A stretch of 64,000 nucleotides of DNA from an uncultured Lachnospiraceae bacterium (lineage in GTDB: Bacteria; Bacillota; Clostridia; Lachnospirales; Lachnospiraceae). Numbering within the stretch: the stretch's first letter is position 1; the number at the start of each line of letters is the position of its first letter. The notes beneath the pieces were generated by a model, which worked only from the letters and a program-made list of their open reading frames with translations, was not told the origin of the DNA and made no database searches. The stretch covers positions 254,125 to 318,124 of the forward strand of contig URMK01000001.1 in the NCBI GenBank assembly GCA_900548905.1. The letters run 5' to 3'. This document shows, one piece after another, positions 26,433 through 35,018 of this stretch. The translations under genes were made by a program, and so were the position numbers.

Positions 26433-27788
26433 TTACAGACTGATCCAGCCGAACGTATTTGCCACAGAGCTTATCAGGATAAGAAGGATGAGGATCGGCG
26501 CCACATATTTGATGAGCAGCGTATACAGCTTCTCGCTTTTAAAAGGAGCTGAATGCTTTACTTCTTCGGCAATTGCTTTTGGCTTTACCACATATCCCAC
26601 AAAGATGCAGGTAAATAAAGCGACCAGCGGCATGAGCACACTATTGCTTAAGAAATCAAAGAAATCCAGTATGGACAGGCCCAGAGGCGTAAGCCAGGAA
26701 AGCACGCCGAACCCGAGGGAGGAAGGGATTCCCATAACCATGGCAAAAGCCATCACCAGCAGGCAGGCCGGTTTCCTTTTCATATGGAATTTGTCCTGAA
26801 TGATGGATACCACCGTTTCCATTAACGAAATGGAGGAAGTCAGTGCGGCGAACAGAACCAGCAGGAAAAAAACAAAACCCAGCAGCTGTCCGGCACGCAT
26901 GCTGGAAAAAACTTTGGGGAGTGTGATAAACATCAGGCTGGGGCCGGAGGACAGGATGTCCCGGTTCCCGCCTGAAAAAACAAATACGGAAGGAATGATA
27001 ATCATGCCGGAGACAAAAGCAATTCCCGTGTCAAACAATTCTATGCTGCGCACGGAGGATTCTATGTTTTCTGTTTTGGGCATGTAAGACCCATAGGTGA
27101 TCATAATACCCATAGCCAGCGACATAGAATAGAACAGCTGGCCCATGGCAGCCAGTACACAGTTTACGGAAAATTCCGAAAAATCAGGCTTGATATAATA
27201 AACAAGCCCTTCCATGGCCCCGGGACGGGTGATGACATAGACGGCAATGCCGATGGAAAGGACGACCAGAACCGGCATCAGTATTTTGCTGGCCTTCTCA
27301 ATCCCTTTTTCCACACCAAGCATAACAATGAAGGCAGTAGCCGCAATAAAGAGGAAAAGCCAGAAAAGAGGTTCCCCCACGCCGCCGATAAAAGCGGTAA
27401 AGAACGTATCTAACGTTGCGGCGGTTCCCTGTCCTGTCAGGTAGACCGATAAATATTTAGCCACCCATCCGCCGATTACACAGTAATACGGGAAAATCAG
27501 GATAGGGACAATACTTGAAAGCAGGCCCAGAAAGGAAAACCTTTTATTGAGGGAAGTAAAGGCATAAAGCGTGCTTTTACCGGTTTTTCTTCCCAGGGCA
27601 ATTTCCGTAAGCATGAGAGAAAAGCCGAAGGTGACGGCCAGAATCAGATATATCAGCAAAAAGGTCCCTCCGCCGTATTTGGCGGCCAGATACGGAAAGC
27701 GCCAGATGTTTCCCAGCCCCACTGCGGAGCCTGCGGCTGCCAGAATAAAGCCGATACGGCTGGAAAAAGAATTCTTTTGTTCATTCAT
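26433..27788 (-). CDS. Sodium-dependent neurotransmitter-symporter (SNF/NSS) family transporter
   Basis: Membrane symporter of the LeuT fold that brings in an amino acid or amine with sodium. The N-terminal hallmark is SRIGFILAAAGSAVGLGNIWRF, with the unwound TM1 substrate/Na site, followed by PYLAAKYGGGTF. About eleven hydrophobic segments span 451 residues, the usual count for bacterial members. The start is taken at MNEQKN, with AGGGGGA upstream, rather than 13 codons earlier. On the - strand a weak promoter (TTGCTT, 18-base spacer, TTTAAT) lies at about 27904-27875. The leader between it and the gene holds an inverted repeat. The substrate is unknown. Confidence 0.93.
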   Translation of the reverse strand: MNEQKNSFSSRIGFILAAAGSAVGLGNIWRFPYLAAKYGGGTFLLIYLILAVTFGFSLMLTEIALGRKTGKSTLYAFTSLNKRFSFLGLLSSIVPILIFPYYCVIGGWVAKYLSVYLTGQGTAATLDTFFTAFIGGVGEPLFWLFLFIAATAFIVMLGVEKGIEKASKILMPVLVVLSIGIAVYVITRPGAMEGLVYYIKPDFSEFSVNCVLAAMGQLFYSMSLAMGIMITYGSYMPKTENIESSVRSIELFDTGIAFVSGMIIIPSVFVFSGGNRDILSSGPSLMFITLPKVFSSMRAGQLLGFVFFLLVLFAALTSSISLMETVVSIIQDKFHMKRKPACLLVMAFAMVMGIPSSLGFGVLSWLTPLGLSILDFFDFLSNSVLMPLVALFTCIFVGYVVKPKAIAEEVKHSAPFKSEKLYTLLIKYVAPILILLILISSVANTFGWISL

Positions 27789-27824
27789 ATTGGTAAATCC
27801 CCCTGTATAATAGGTAAGTATTAT

Positions 27825-27854
27825 CACGGGGACCGTATGGGATACGGTACCGTG
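27825..27854. repeat. Inverted repeat in the symporter leader
   Basis: CACGG...ACCGT with a 7-base loop and ACGGT...CCGTG: two stacked 5-bp stems, 37 bases upstream of the - strand symporter start. It could be an operator or an mRNA hairpin. Confidence 0.6.
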
Positions 27855-27936
27855 ACAAAGCTATATTCTAGCATATTAAACCGGAAGAAGGAAGCCCTAA
27901 GCAAAGAAAACCCCCGGTTTTCCTGGAAATTAGCGC

Positions 27937-27965
27937 TTGCGTTTTGTATACAATGGTGCTATAGT
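27937..27965 (+). promoter_or_regulatory. Promoter of the rimP-nusA-infB operon
   Basis: TTGCGT (27937-27942), 17-base spacer, TATAGT (27960-27965), giving a start near 27972 and a leader of about 100 bases before rimP. Confidence 0.6.
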
Positions 27966-27993
27966 ATTATATGGTTAATATGGTTACTAGAGT

Positions 27994-28020
27994 AGAGTGG
28001 ACTTCCGGTCCACTCTTCTT
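27994..28020 (+). terminator. Leader terminator/attenuator before rimP
   Basis: A perfect 9-bp stem, AGAGTGGAC with GTCCACTCT, 5-base loop, followed by TCTTTATT. It lies inside the leader, between the promoter and rimP, so it would act as an attenuator rather than an end-of-gene terminator. Confidence 0.6.
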
Positions 28021-28069
28021 TATTGGTTTGGCAACATACAACTGAATACAGAAAGGAACTGGTGAACGA

Positions 28070-28606
28070 ATGTCAAAAGGCAAAGCGGTGGAAAACCGTG
28101 CGGAAGAGCTGCTTGCTCCCATTGCAGAAGCAAACGGGGTGGAAATCTACGATGTGGAGTATGTAAAGGAAGGCAGTGACTGGTATCTGAGGGCTTATAT
28201 CGACAAGCCGGAGGGAGTGAATATCCAGGACTGTGAAAATGTGAGCAGGGCGCTTTCCGATAAGCTGGATGAAGAGGACTTTATAGAAGAAGCGTATATC
28301 CTGGAGGTGAGCAGCCCGGGGCTCGGAAGGGCTCTTAAGAAGGATAAACATCTTGAAAAAAGCCTGGGTAAGGAAGTGGAGCTGCGGCTTTATAAGCCCA
28401 GAGATAAACAGAAGGAATTTACAGGGATCCTGAAAGCGTTTGATGCCGGCAGCGTTACGATAGAAATGGAAGCGGAGCATTCCATGGAAGCTGAGCGTTC
28501 CACGGAAGCTGAGCGTTCCATGGAAGCTGAGCATTCCACGGAAGAGGAAGAAAAAGTTTTTGCAAGGTCCGAAATCGCGCTGATAAGGCTTGCATTAGAT
28601 TTTTAA
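28070..28606 (+). CDS. rimP: Ribosome maturation factor RimP
   Basis: Helps assemble the 30S subunit. The N-terminal domain contains GVEIYDVEYVKEGSDWYLRA and the motif YILEVSSPGLGR. At 178 residues it is longer than the usual 150-160. The extra length is a run near the C-terminus (about 133-160) of near-identical hexapeptides (S-M/T-E-A-E-H/R), encoded by an 18-base tandem repeat. The ATG is preceded by AAAGGA. It heads the translation operon, with nusA 19 bases downstream. Confidence 0.96.
   Translation: MSKGKAVENRAEELLAPIAEANGVEIYDVEYVKEGSDWYLRAYIDKPEGVNIQDCENVSRALSDKLDEEDFIEEAYILEVSSPGLGRALKKDKHLEKSLGKEVELRLYKPRDKQKEFTGILKAFDAGSVTIEMEAEHSMEAERSTEAERSMEAEHSTEEEEKVFARSEIALIRLALDF
28471..28545 (+). 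repeat. Tandem 18-bp repeat in the rimP C-terminal coding region
   Basis: About four units of the type AGCGGAGCATTCCATGGA / AGCTGAGCGTTCCACGGA with period 18. The DNA core GCATTCCATGGAAGC also occurs twice in the alpha-galactosidase gene, but there in another reading frame. Confidence 0.85.
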
Positions 28607-28625
28607 TATTTTGGAGGTTGAAGCA

Positions 28626-29885
28626 ATGAATAAGGAATTAATGGAAGCGCTGGACATTCTGGAAAAAGAAAAAGAAATCAGCAAAGAGACACTTTTTGAA
28701 GCGATTGAAAATTCTCTGCTTACAGCGTGCAAGAACCATTTTGGAAAAGCGGATAACGTAAAAGTGGAAATCGACCGGAAAACCTGTGATTTCCTTGTAT
28801 ATGCAGAAAAAGAGATTGTGGGGACACATGAGGAAGTGGAGGACGACTGCCTGCAGATAGCGCTGGAGGATGCGCTGGAGATTTCCAAAAGGGCAAAGGT
28901 GGGAGATGTCATCCATGTGGAAATCAAGTCCAAGGAATTCGGACGTATCGCCACCCAGAATGCGAAAAACGTCATCCTGCAGAAAATCAGGGAAGAAGAA
29001 AGAAGCGTAATTTACAACCAGTACTTTGAAAAAGAAAAAGATGTGGTTACCGGCGTGGTTCAGAGATATGTTGGTAAGAACATAAGCATTAATTTAGGGA
29101 AGGCCGATGCCCTTCTGAATGAAACCGAACAGGTGAAGGGAGAGGTTTTCAAGCCTACCGAACGCATTAAGGTATATATCCTGGAAGTGAAAAACACCCC
29201 TAAAGGCCCCCGTATCCTGGTGAGCCGTACCCATCCTGAATTGGTAAAACGACTGTTTGAATCCGAGGTTACCGAGATCAAAGACGGAACCGTTGAAATA
29301 AAAAGCATTGCCAGAGAGGCCGGAAGCCGTACGAAGATGGCCGTCTGGTCCAACAATCCCAACGTGGATGCTGTTGGAGCCTGCGTCGGTATGAACGGCG
29401 CCAGGGTAAATGCTATCGTGGATGAGCTGCGCGGCGAAAAAATTGATATTGTCAATTGGGATGAAAACCCCGGCAATCTCATTCAGAACGCGCTTTCTCC
29501 TGCAAAGATTGTAGCAGTATTTGCGGATCCGGATGAAAAGACCGCAAAGGTGGTGGTTCCTGATTACCAGCTGTCACTGGCAATTGGTAAAGAAGGGCAG
29601 AACGCCAGACTGGCTGCAAGGCTGACAGGTTATAAAATAGATATTAAGAGCGAGACGCAGGCCAAGGATGCTCCCGGCTTCCGGTACGAGGATTATCTGG
29701 ATGATGATTACGACGAAGATGAGGAAGACTACGGGGAAGAGTATGAGGAAGGATTTGAGGACGGCGGCGAAGAGTTTTCTGAAGAAGGCGGCGAAGCCCC
29801 TGTGGAGGAAACCTTTGACGAGGAACTGGATGAGGAGCCTTCCGATGAGGATCTGACAGAGGATAACGGAGAGAACAATGAATAA
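28626..29885 (+). CDS. nusA: Transcription termination/antitermination factor NusA
   Basis: Binds RNA polymerase and controls pausing and termination. An N-terminal polymerase-binding domain (1-130) precedes an S1 domain (KDVVTGVVQRYVGKNISINL, about 137-200) and two KH domains (about 205-345, with CVGMNGARVNAIVDEL and AIGKEGQNARLAARLTG). A very acidic tail of about 60 residues ends the protein. ATG 28626 has GGAGGT upstream; five extra codons upstream are not used. It overlaps rnpM by eight bases. The acidic tail is lineage-variable. Confidence 0.97.
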   Translation: MNKELMEALDILEKEKEISKETLFEAIENSLLTACKNHFGKADNVKVEIDRKTCDFLVYAEKEIVGTHEEVEDDCLQIALEDALEISKRAKVGDVIHVEIKSKEFGRIATQNAKNVILQKIREEERSVIYNQYFEKEKDVVTGVVQRYVGKNISINLGKADALLNETEQVKGEVFKPTERIKVYILEVKNTPKGPRILVSRTHPELVKRLFESEVTEIKDGTVEIKSIAREAGSRTKMAVWSNNPNVDAVGACVGMNGARVNAIVDELRGEKIDIVNWDENPGNLIQNALSPAKIVAVFADPDEKTAKVVVPDYQLSLAIGKEGQNARLAARLTGYKIDIKSETQAKDAPGFRYEDYLDDDYDEDEEDYGEEYEEGFEDGGEEFSEEGGEAPVEETFDEELDEEPSDEDLTEDNGENNE

Positions 29886-30150
29886 GAAGGTTCCCATGAG
29901 GCAATGTGTAGGCTGCGGGGAGATGAAAGGCAAAAAAGAAATGATGCGGGTCTTAAGGACTGCTGAGGGAGACATTGTCCTCGACGTGACAGGTAAAAAA
30001 AATGGAAGAGGCGCCTATCTGTGCAAATCTGCTGAATGCCTGAAAAAGGCAAGGAAAAGCAAGGGATTGGAGCGCTCCTTTAAGATGAATATTCCAAATG
30101 AAGTTTATGACAGTCTGGAAAGGGAGTTTGAGGAGTTTGAAGCAGAATAA
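29878..30150 (+). CDS. rnpM: YlxR-family RNase P modulator RnpM
   Basis: Small nucleic-acid-binding protein (90 residues) of the YlxR family; members have been shown to bind RNase P RNA. The hallmarks are PMRQCVGCGEMKGKKEMMRV and GRGAYLC. It starts inside the end of nusA and runs into ylxQ, the invariant Firmicutes order. Confidence 0.93.
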   Translation: MNKKVPMRQCVGCGEMKGKKEMMRVLRTAEGDIVLDVTGKKNGRGAYLCKSAECLKKARKSKGLERSFKMNIPNEVYDSLEREFEEFEAE

Positions 30151-30448
30151 GATTTTATCCATGCTTGGGCTTGCAACCCGTGCGGCCAAGGTGGTCAGCG
30201 GCGAATTTATGACGGAGAAAGCCGTCAAATCCGGTGCGGCCCGCCTGGTGATAGTGGGAAACGATGCCTCCGACAACACAAAGAAGAATTTCCGGAATAT
30301 GTGCGAGTACTATCATGTGCCGTTCTACCTCTGCGAGACCAAAGAGGCGCTGGGACACGCGATGGGAAAGGAAATGAGGGCATCCCTGGCGGTAACAGAT
30401 GACGGGTTTGCCAAAAGCCTAATCGGACATTTGGAAGAAGCCAAGTAG
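30137..30448 (+). CDS. ylxQ: YlxQ, L7Ae/L30e-family RNA-binding protein
   Basis: A protein of the L7Ae fold that recognises kink-turn RNA, about 103 residues. Typical sequence: ILSMLGLATRAAKVVSGE, then ARLVIVGNDASDNTKKN. The start is taken as TTG 30137 because the family begins just before KILSMLGLA, with GGGAG about 10 bases upstream. An ATG at 30098 is in frame but lies deep inside rnpM. It overlaps rnpM by 14 bases and precedes infB by 14. Confidence 0.9.
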   Translation: MKQNKILSMLGLATRAAKVVSGEFMTEKAVKSGAARLVIVGNDASDNTKKNFRNMCEYYHVPFYLCETKEALGHAMGKEMRASLAVTDDGFAKSLIGHLEEAK

Positions 30449-30462
30449 ACGGAGGTAACAGC

Positions 30463-33400
30463 ATGGCAAAAACGAAAATATTTGAACTTGCAAAAGAGTT
30501 GGATATACACAGTAAAGATATTCTTGCATTTCTGCAGGGCAAAGGTGTGGAGGCGAAAGCCGCCCAAAGTTCTGTGGAAGAAGATGCAGCAGTGATGGTA
30601 AAGAAACATTTTGGTAAAAGCGAAGGAGAAAAACGCATAGTGGAAGATGCATCCATGAAGACGACAGGCGTTACGCCGGAAAAGAAAACAGAAAGCACAC
30701 AGAGCGGCAGTCATGAAAAGCCCCAGGAGCATGCGCCGGCAGCACCCCAGTCCCATGAGGCCGGTGCCGACGGAAAAGAAAAATCAGGAGATGCGCCTGT
30801 AAAGAAAAAGAAAAACATTATTTTTGTGAGCAATCCCCATAACAGCAAAATGCAGTCCGGCGGCCAGAGACAGCCACAGGGCGGGAATAAAGGCGGAGCA
30901 GCTGGAAATACTGGAGACAGAAGGGGCGGAGGCGGACACTCCTCCAATAATAACGGCGGCAGAGGCGGCGCAGGCGGCGCTTCCTATGGAAACCGCGGAA
31001 ATAACAACGCGGGAGCAGCAGGAAGGCCGTCCGGAAACCGTCAGAACGGCAACCAGAACCGTTCTTCCGGAAGGATCGGTTTTGAACAGCCTAAGCTGAT
31101 TAAGCCCCTTACCAAACCTTCCCAGCCCCAGATGCCGGATGAAAGGCTGGAAGAGCAGCGCAGGCGCGCCGAGGCGGCGGAAAGAGCTGCAAGGGAACAG
31201 AAGGCAAGAGAAGAAAAAGCAGCCGCGGAAAGAGCGGCAAGGGCCGAGCGGAATGAAAACAGGAATGATACAAGGCCGGAAAGAACGGCGGACAACAGGC
31301 AGGATAGGCCGCAGGGAAACCGCCCGTCAAACGAAGGCAGAACGAACAGCTATTCGGACAGGACACAATCCAGAGGACCCAGGACAGACAGGCCGCAGGG
31401 CAGCCGTCCGGATGCAAGGGGACCGAGAAACGACAGGCCCCAGGGAAGACCCGGCGAAGGACAGAGCCGTCCCGGCTATGGCGGCGGCCAGAGGCCTGGC
31501 CAGGGCTTTAACCGTAATGCGAACAGCGGCCGTCCTGGTGCAAACAGCGGCCGTCCTGGCGGAAATGGTGACCGTCCTCAGGGAGACCGTACGCAGGGTG
31601 CGGGACGAGGGACGGACAATAAATTCAGAAAGCCTGTTCCGGGCAAAGGCTTTGTTCCGGAAAGCCCCATTAAAGAAGGGGAGAAGCACAGGGATGAAGA
31701 AAAGCGCCGCAGCAGCCAGGAAAGAGATAAACGTTCCAAAAAGGATCTTATCTACGAAGAGGACGGCGCAGCAAAGAACAAACTGAAAAACAAGCCCGGC
31801 AGATTTATCAAGCCCGAACCTGTCAAAGAAGAGGTACAGGAGGAGCAGATTAAGGTAATTACCGTGCCGGAAACCATTACCATCAAGGAATTGGCGGAAA
31901 AAATGAAGCTGCAGCCTGCTGCAATCATTAAGAAGCTGTTCCTGGAAGGCAAAATCGTAACCCTCAACCAGGAAATTGCCTACGAAGATGCCGAAAATAT
32001 TGCCATCGACTATGATATTATCTGTGAAAGAGAAATCAAGGTGGATGTGATTGAAGAACTGCTGAAAGAAGATGAGGAAAACGAAGACGATATGATCTCC
32101 AGACCGCCGGTTATCTGTGTAATGGGTCATGTCGATCACGGTAAAACCTCCCTTCTTGACGCTATCCGCAAAACCAATGTAACAGACAGGGAAGCGGGCG
32201 GAATCACCCAGCATATCGGCGCTTATACCGTGCAGATAAACGGGCAGAAGATTACCTTCCTGGATACTCCCGGACATGAAGCGTTTACCGCTATGCGTAT
32301 GCGCGGCGCCAATTCCACGGATATCGCTGTTCTGGTAGTGGCGGCGGATGACGGCGTAATGCCCCAGACCGTAGAGGCCATTAACCATGCCAAGGCGGCG
32401 GGGATTGAAATTATTGTTGCCGTTAATAAAATGGATAAACCCAATGCAAATATTGACAGAGTGAAACAGGAACTGGCAGAATATGAACTCATCCCGGAAG
32501 AATGGGGCGGAAGCACCGTATTTGCCCAGGTATCTGCCAAGACAGGAGAAGGCATCAGCCAGCTGCTGGAAATGATTCTGCTGACCTCAGAAATCATGGA
32601 ACTGAAAGCCAACCCCAACAGACAGGCAAGAGGCCTTGTTATCGAAGCGGAGCTGGATAAGGGCCGCGGGCCGGTGGCAACCGTGCTGGTACAGAAGGGT
32701 ACCCTCCATGTGGGCGACTTTATTTCCGCAGGGGCATGCCATGGTAAAGTAAGGGCGATGATAGACGATAAGGGCAGAAGGGCAAAAGAAGCAGGACCCT
32801 CCACTCCTGTGGAAATCCTGGGACTTTCCGATGTGCCCAATGCAGGAGAAGTATTCCTGTCCCATGAGAATGATAAAGAAGCCCGCACCTATGCGGAAAC
32901 CTTTATTGCACAGAATAAAGAAAAGAAACTGGAAGAAACGAAAGCCAAGATGTCTCTGGATGATCTGTTCAGCCAGATCCAGGAAGGCAATCTGAAAGAG
33001 CTTAACCTGATCATCAAGGCGGATGTACAGGGCAGCGTGGAGGCCGTAAAACAGAGCCTTCTGAAACTTACCAATGAAGAAGTGGTGGTGAAATGCATCC
33101 ACGGCGGTGTCGGTGCCATCAATGAATCCGACGTTACCCTGGCGGCAACCTCCAATGCCATTATTATCGGCTTTAACGTACGCCCGGATGCTACGGCCAA
33201 GGCTACCGCCGAGAGAGAAGGCGTGGATATCCGCCTCTACAGAGTTATTTACCAGGCTATCGAGGATATTGAAGCGGCAATGAAAGGTATGCTGGATCCC
33301 GTATTCGAGGAGAAGGTTATCGGACACGCGGAGGTACGCCAGATTTTCAAGGCTTCCGCAGTGGGAAATATTGCCGGCGCTTATGTGCTTGACGGTGAGT

Positions 33401-33600
33401 TCAAGAGAGATTGCAAGGTGAGGATTACCAGAGACAAGGATCAGATTTATGAAGGTACTCTGGCAAGTCTCAAACGTTTCAAAGATGATGTCAAGGAAGT
33501 CCGTTCCGGCTATGAATGCGGTCTTGTATTCGACGGCTTTGATCAGATTCAGGAAGGCGATATCGTGGAAGCCTACATTATGGTGGAGGTTCCCAGGTAA
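30463..33600 (+). CDS. infB: Translation initiation factor IF-2
   Basis: GTPase that places initiator tRNA on the ribosome. An N-terminal IF2N motif (about 1-50) is followed by a long disordered Gly/Arg/Asn/Gln-rich region (about 80-440), a second IF2N-like module (about 460-515), then the G domain with GHVDHGKTS (from Gly555), DTPGHEAF and NKMD, and domains II-IV. At 1045 residues it is much longer than the Bacillus protein because of the low-complexity region, which includes short repeats such as NSGRPGA/NSGRPGG. The ATG has GGAGG upstream. Confidence 0.98.
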   Translation: MAKTKIFELAKELDIHSKDILAFLQGKGVEAKAAQSSVEEDAAVMVKKHFGKSEGEKRIVEDASMKTTGVTPEKKTESTQSGSHEKPQEHAPAAPQSHEAGADGKEKSGDAPVKKKKNIIFVSNPHNSKMQSGGQRQPQGGNKGGAAGNTGDRRGGGGHSSNNNGGRGGAGGASYGNRGNNNAGAAGRPSGNRQNGNQNRSSGRIGFEQPKLIKPLTKPSQPQMPDERLEEQRRRAEAAERAAREQKAREEKAAAERAARAERNENRNDTRPERTADNRQDRPQGNRPSNEGRTNSYSDRTQSRGPRTDRPQGSRPDARGPRNDRPQGRPGEGQSRPGYGGGQRPGQGFNRNANSGRPGANSGRPGGNGDRPQGDRTQGAGRGTDNKFRKPVPGKGFVPESPIKEGEKHRDEEKRRSSQERDKRSKKDLIYEEDGAAKNKLKNKPGRFIKPEPVKEEVQEEQIKVITVPETITIKELAEKMKLQPAAIIKKLFLEGKIVTLNQEIAYEDAENIAIDYDIICEREIKVDVIEELLKEDEENEDDMISRPPVICVMGHVDHGKTSLLDAIRKTNVTDREAGGITQHIGAYTVQINGQKITFLDTPGHEAFTAMRMRGANSTDIAVLVVAADDGVMPQTVEAINHAKAAGIEIIVAVNKMDKPNANIDRVKQELAEYELIPEEWGGSTVFAQVSAKTGEGISQLLEMILLTSEIMELKANPNRQARGLVIEAELDKGRGPVATVLVQKGTLHVGDFISAGACHGKVRAMIDDKGRRAKEAGPSTPVEILGLSDVPNAGEVFLSHENDKEARTYAETFIAQNKEKKLEETKAKMSLDDLFSQIQEGNLKELNLIIKADVQGSVEAVKQSLLKLTNEEVVVKCIHGGVGAINESDVTLAATSNAIIIGFNVRPDATAKATAEREGVDIRLYRVIYQAIEDIEAAMKGMLDPVFEEKVIGHAEVRQIFKASAVGNIAGAYVLDGEFKRDCKVRITRDKDQIYEGTLASLKRFKDDVKEVRSGYECGLVFDGFDQIQEGDIVEAYIMVEVPR

Positions 33601-33647
33601 GAGCCGGCCTGTCTGCCGGAGGGCAGCCCTTACAGGTAGGAGTTGCT

Positions 33648-34025
33648 ATGAAAAAAAACAGTGTAAAGAATACCCGGATTAATACGGAAGTGCAGAAGGT
33701 ACTTGCCGAAACAATCCGGGGGGAAATAAAGGATCCCCGGATTGCCCCCCTCACCTCCGTGGTGGCGGTGGAGGTGTCCCCGGATTTAAAGACGTGCAAG
33801 GCATGGATCAGTGTTCTGGGTGACGAAGATGCCCGGAAGGAAACGCTGGCTGGCTTAAGAAGCGCCTCCGGCTTTATTAAAAGCAGGCTGGCAAAGGAAA
33901 TCAATCTGCGGATCACACCGGAAATCCAGTTTATCATGGATCAGTCCATAGCCTATGGTGTAAACATGTCCCATAAGATTGACGAGGTGATGGGCGGACA
34001 GGATGCGGGTTCCAAAGAGGAATGA
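33648..34025 (+). CDS. rbfA: Ribosome-binding factor A
   Basis: 30S maturation factor with a KH-like fold, 125 residues. The conserved core is EIKDPRIAPLTSVVAVEVSP, with LRITPEIQFIMDQS later. AGGAG precedes the ATG. It lies 47 bases after infB and 33 before nrnA, in the usual order. Confidence 0.96.
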   Translation: MKKNSVKNTRINTEVQKVLAETIRGEIKDPRIAPLTSVVAVEVSPDLKTCKAWISVLGDEDARKETLAGLRSASGFIKSRLAKEINLRITPEIQFIMDQSIAYGVNMSHKIDEVMGGQDAGSKEE

Positions 34026-34058
34026 GCGTCCCTTGCCTCTTTAGCGGGGAGGATTACT

Positions 34059-35018
34059 ATGAAGCTTTTGGAAGAATGTAAACAGGCGGAGAGAATCGGT
34101 ATCAGCGGACATATCCGGCCGGACGGAGACTGCATTGGTTCCTGCATGGGCCTTTACCTTTATTTGAAAAAGGTAAGGCCGGATGCGGATATCCATGTTT
34201 TCCTGGAAAAGCCGGCCGATATATTCCGCTGTATCCGCGGTGTGGAAGAGATAGACAGTGATTTTGGAAACCAGGAGACGTTTGATGTGTTCTTCTGTCT
34301 TGATACCGCCGCAGACCGCCTGGGGGGAGCAGAAGAGTATTTCCATGCGGCAGCCAAAAAAATAAATATCGATCACCATGTGAGCAATAAAGGCTGCGGG
34401 GATGTGAACTATGTGATACCGGAAGCCAGTTCCACCAGTGAACTGATCTACAATCTGATTGACGGGGATCAGCTGGACGGGGAGATAGCCAAAGCATTGT
34501 ATATCGGCATCATCCACGACACCGGAGTGTTCCAGTATTCCAATACATCCCCGGAAACGCTGCAGGCGGCGGCGCGTCTGATATCCTTCGGGTTTGATTT
34601 CAGCCGTCTGATTGAAGAAACCTTTTATGAGAAAACGTACCTGCAGACGCAGATCCTGGGGCGTGCCCTTCTGGAAAGCATCCGTTTTATGGATGGAAAA
34701 TGCGTGGTGAGCGTGCTGGATAAAAAGACCATGGAATTTTACGGCGCCTCTTCCCAGGATCTGGAAGGCATTGTCAGCCAGCTGCGCAGCATAAAGGGTG
34801 TGGAATGTGCTGTATTCATGTATCAGACAGGGGGTTTGGAATATAAGGTCAGCATGCGTTCCGGCGGACGGATCAATGTTTCCCGGATCGCTTCCTATTT
34901 CGGCGGAGGCGGCCATGTGAGGGCGGCGGGCTGTACCATGAACGGAACCAGCCACGATGTGATCAATAACCTTTCCTTACATATCGAAAAACAATTTATT
35001 GAGGAGCAGGACACATGA
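34059..35018 (+). CDS. nrnA: DHH/DHHA1 phosphoesterase, NrnA-type
   Basis: Degrades very short RNAs and probably dephosphorylates pAp. The DHH domain has GHIRPDGDCIGSCM (metal ligands), FFCLDTA and the DHH triad in INIDHHVSN. The C-terminal DHHA1 domain ends in FGGGGHVRAAGCTM, the substrate-binding GGGH motif. The 319 residues are typical. AGGAGG precedes the ATG. The stop overlaps truB by four bases. Confidence 0.93.
   Translation: MKLLEECKQAERIGISGHIRPDGDCIGSCMGLYLYLKKVRPDADIHVFLEKPADIFRCIRGVEEIDSDFGNQETFDVFFCLDTAADRLGGAEEYFHAAAKKINIDHHVSNKGCGDVNYVIPEASSTSELIYNLIDGDQLDGEIAKALYIGIIHDTGVFQYSNTSPETLQAAARLISFGFDFSRLIEETFYEKTYLQTQILGRALLESIRFMDGKCVVSVLDKKTMEFYGASSQDLEGIVSQLRSIKGVECAVFMYQTGGLEYKVSMRSGGRINVSRIASYFGGGGHVRAAGCTMNGTSHDVINNLSLHIEKQFIEEQDT

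Noticed and set aside
30463..31700. Repeats in the infB N-terminus as a CRISPR-like or mobile array
   Set aside because: They are short, irregular, coding Gly/Arg/Asn repeats typical of IF-2 linkers.
31139..31786. Second-frame open reading frame within infB
   Set aside because: A by-product of the Gly/Arg-rich repetitive coding sequence; no start signal.
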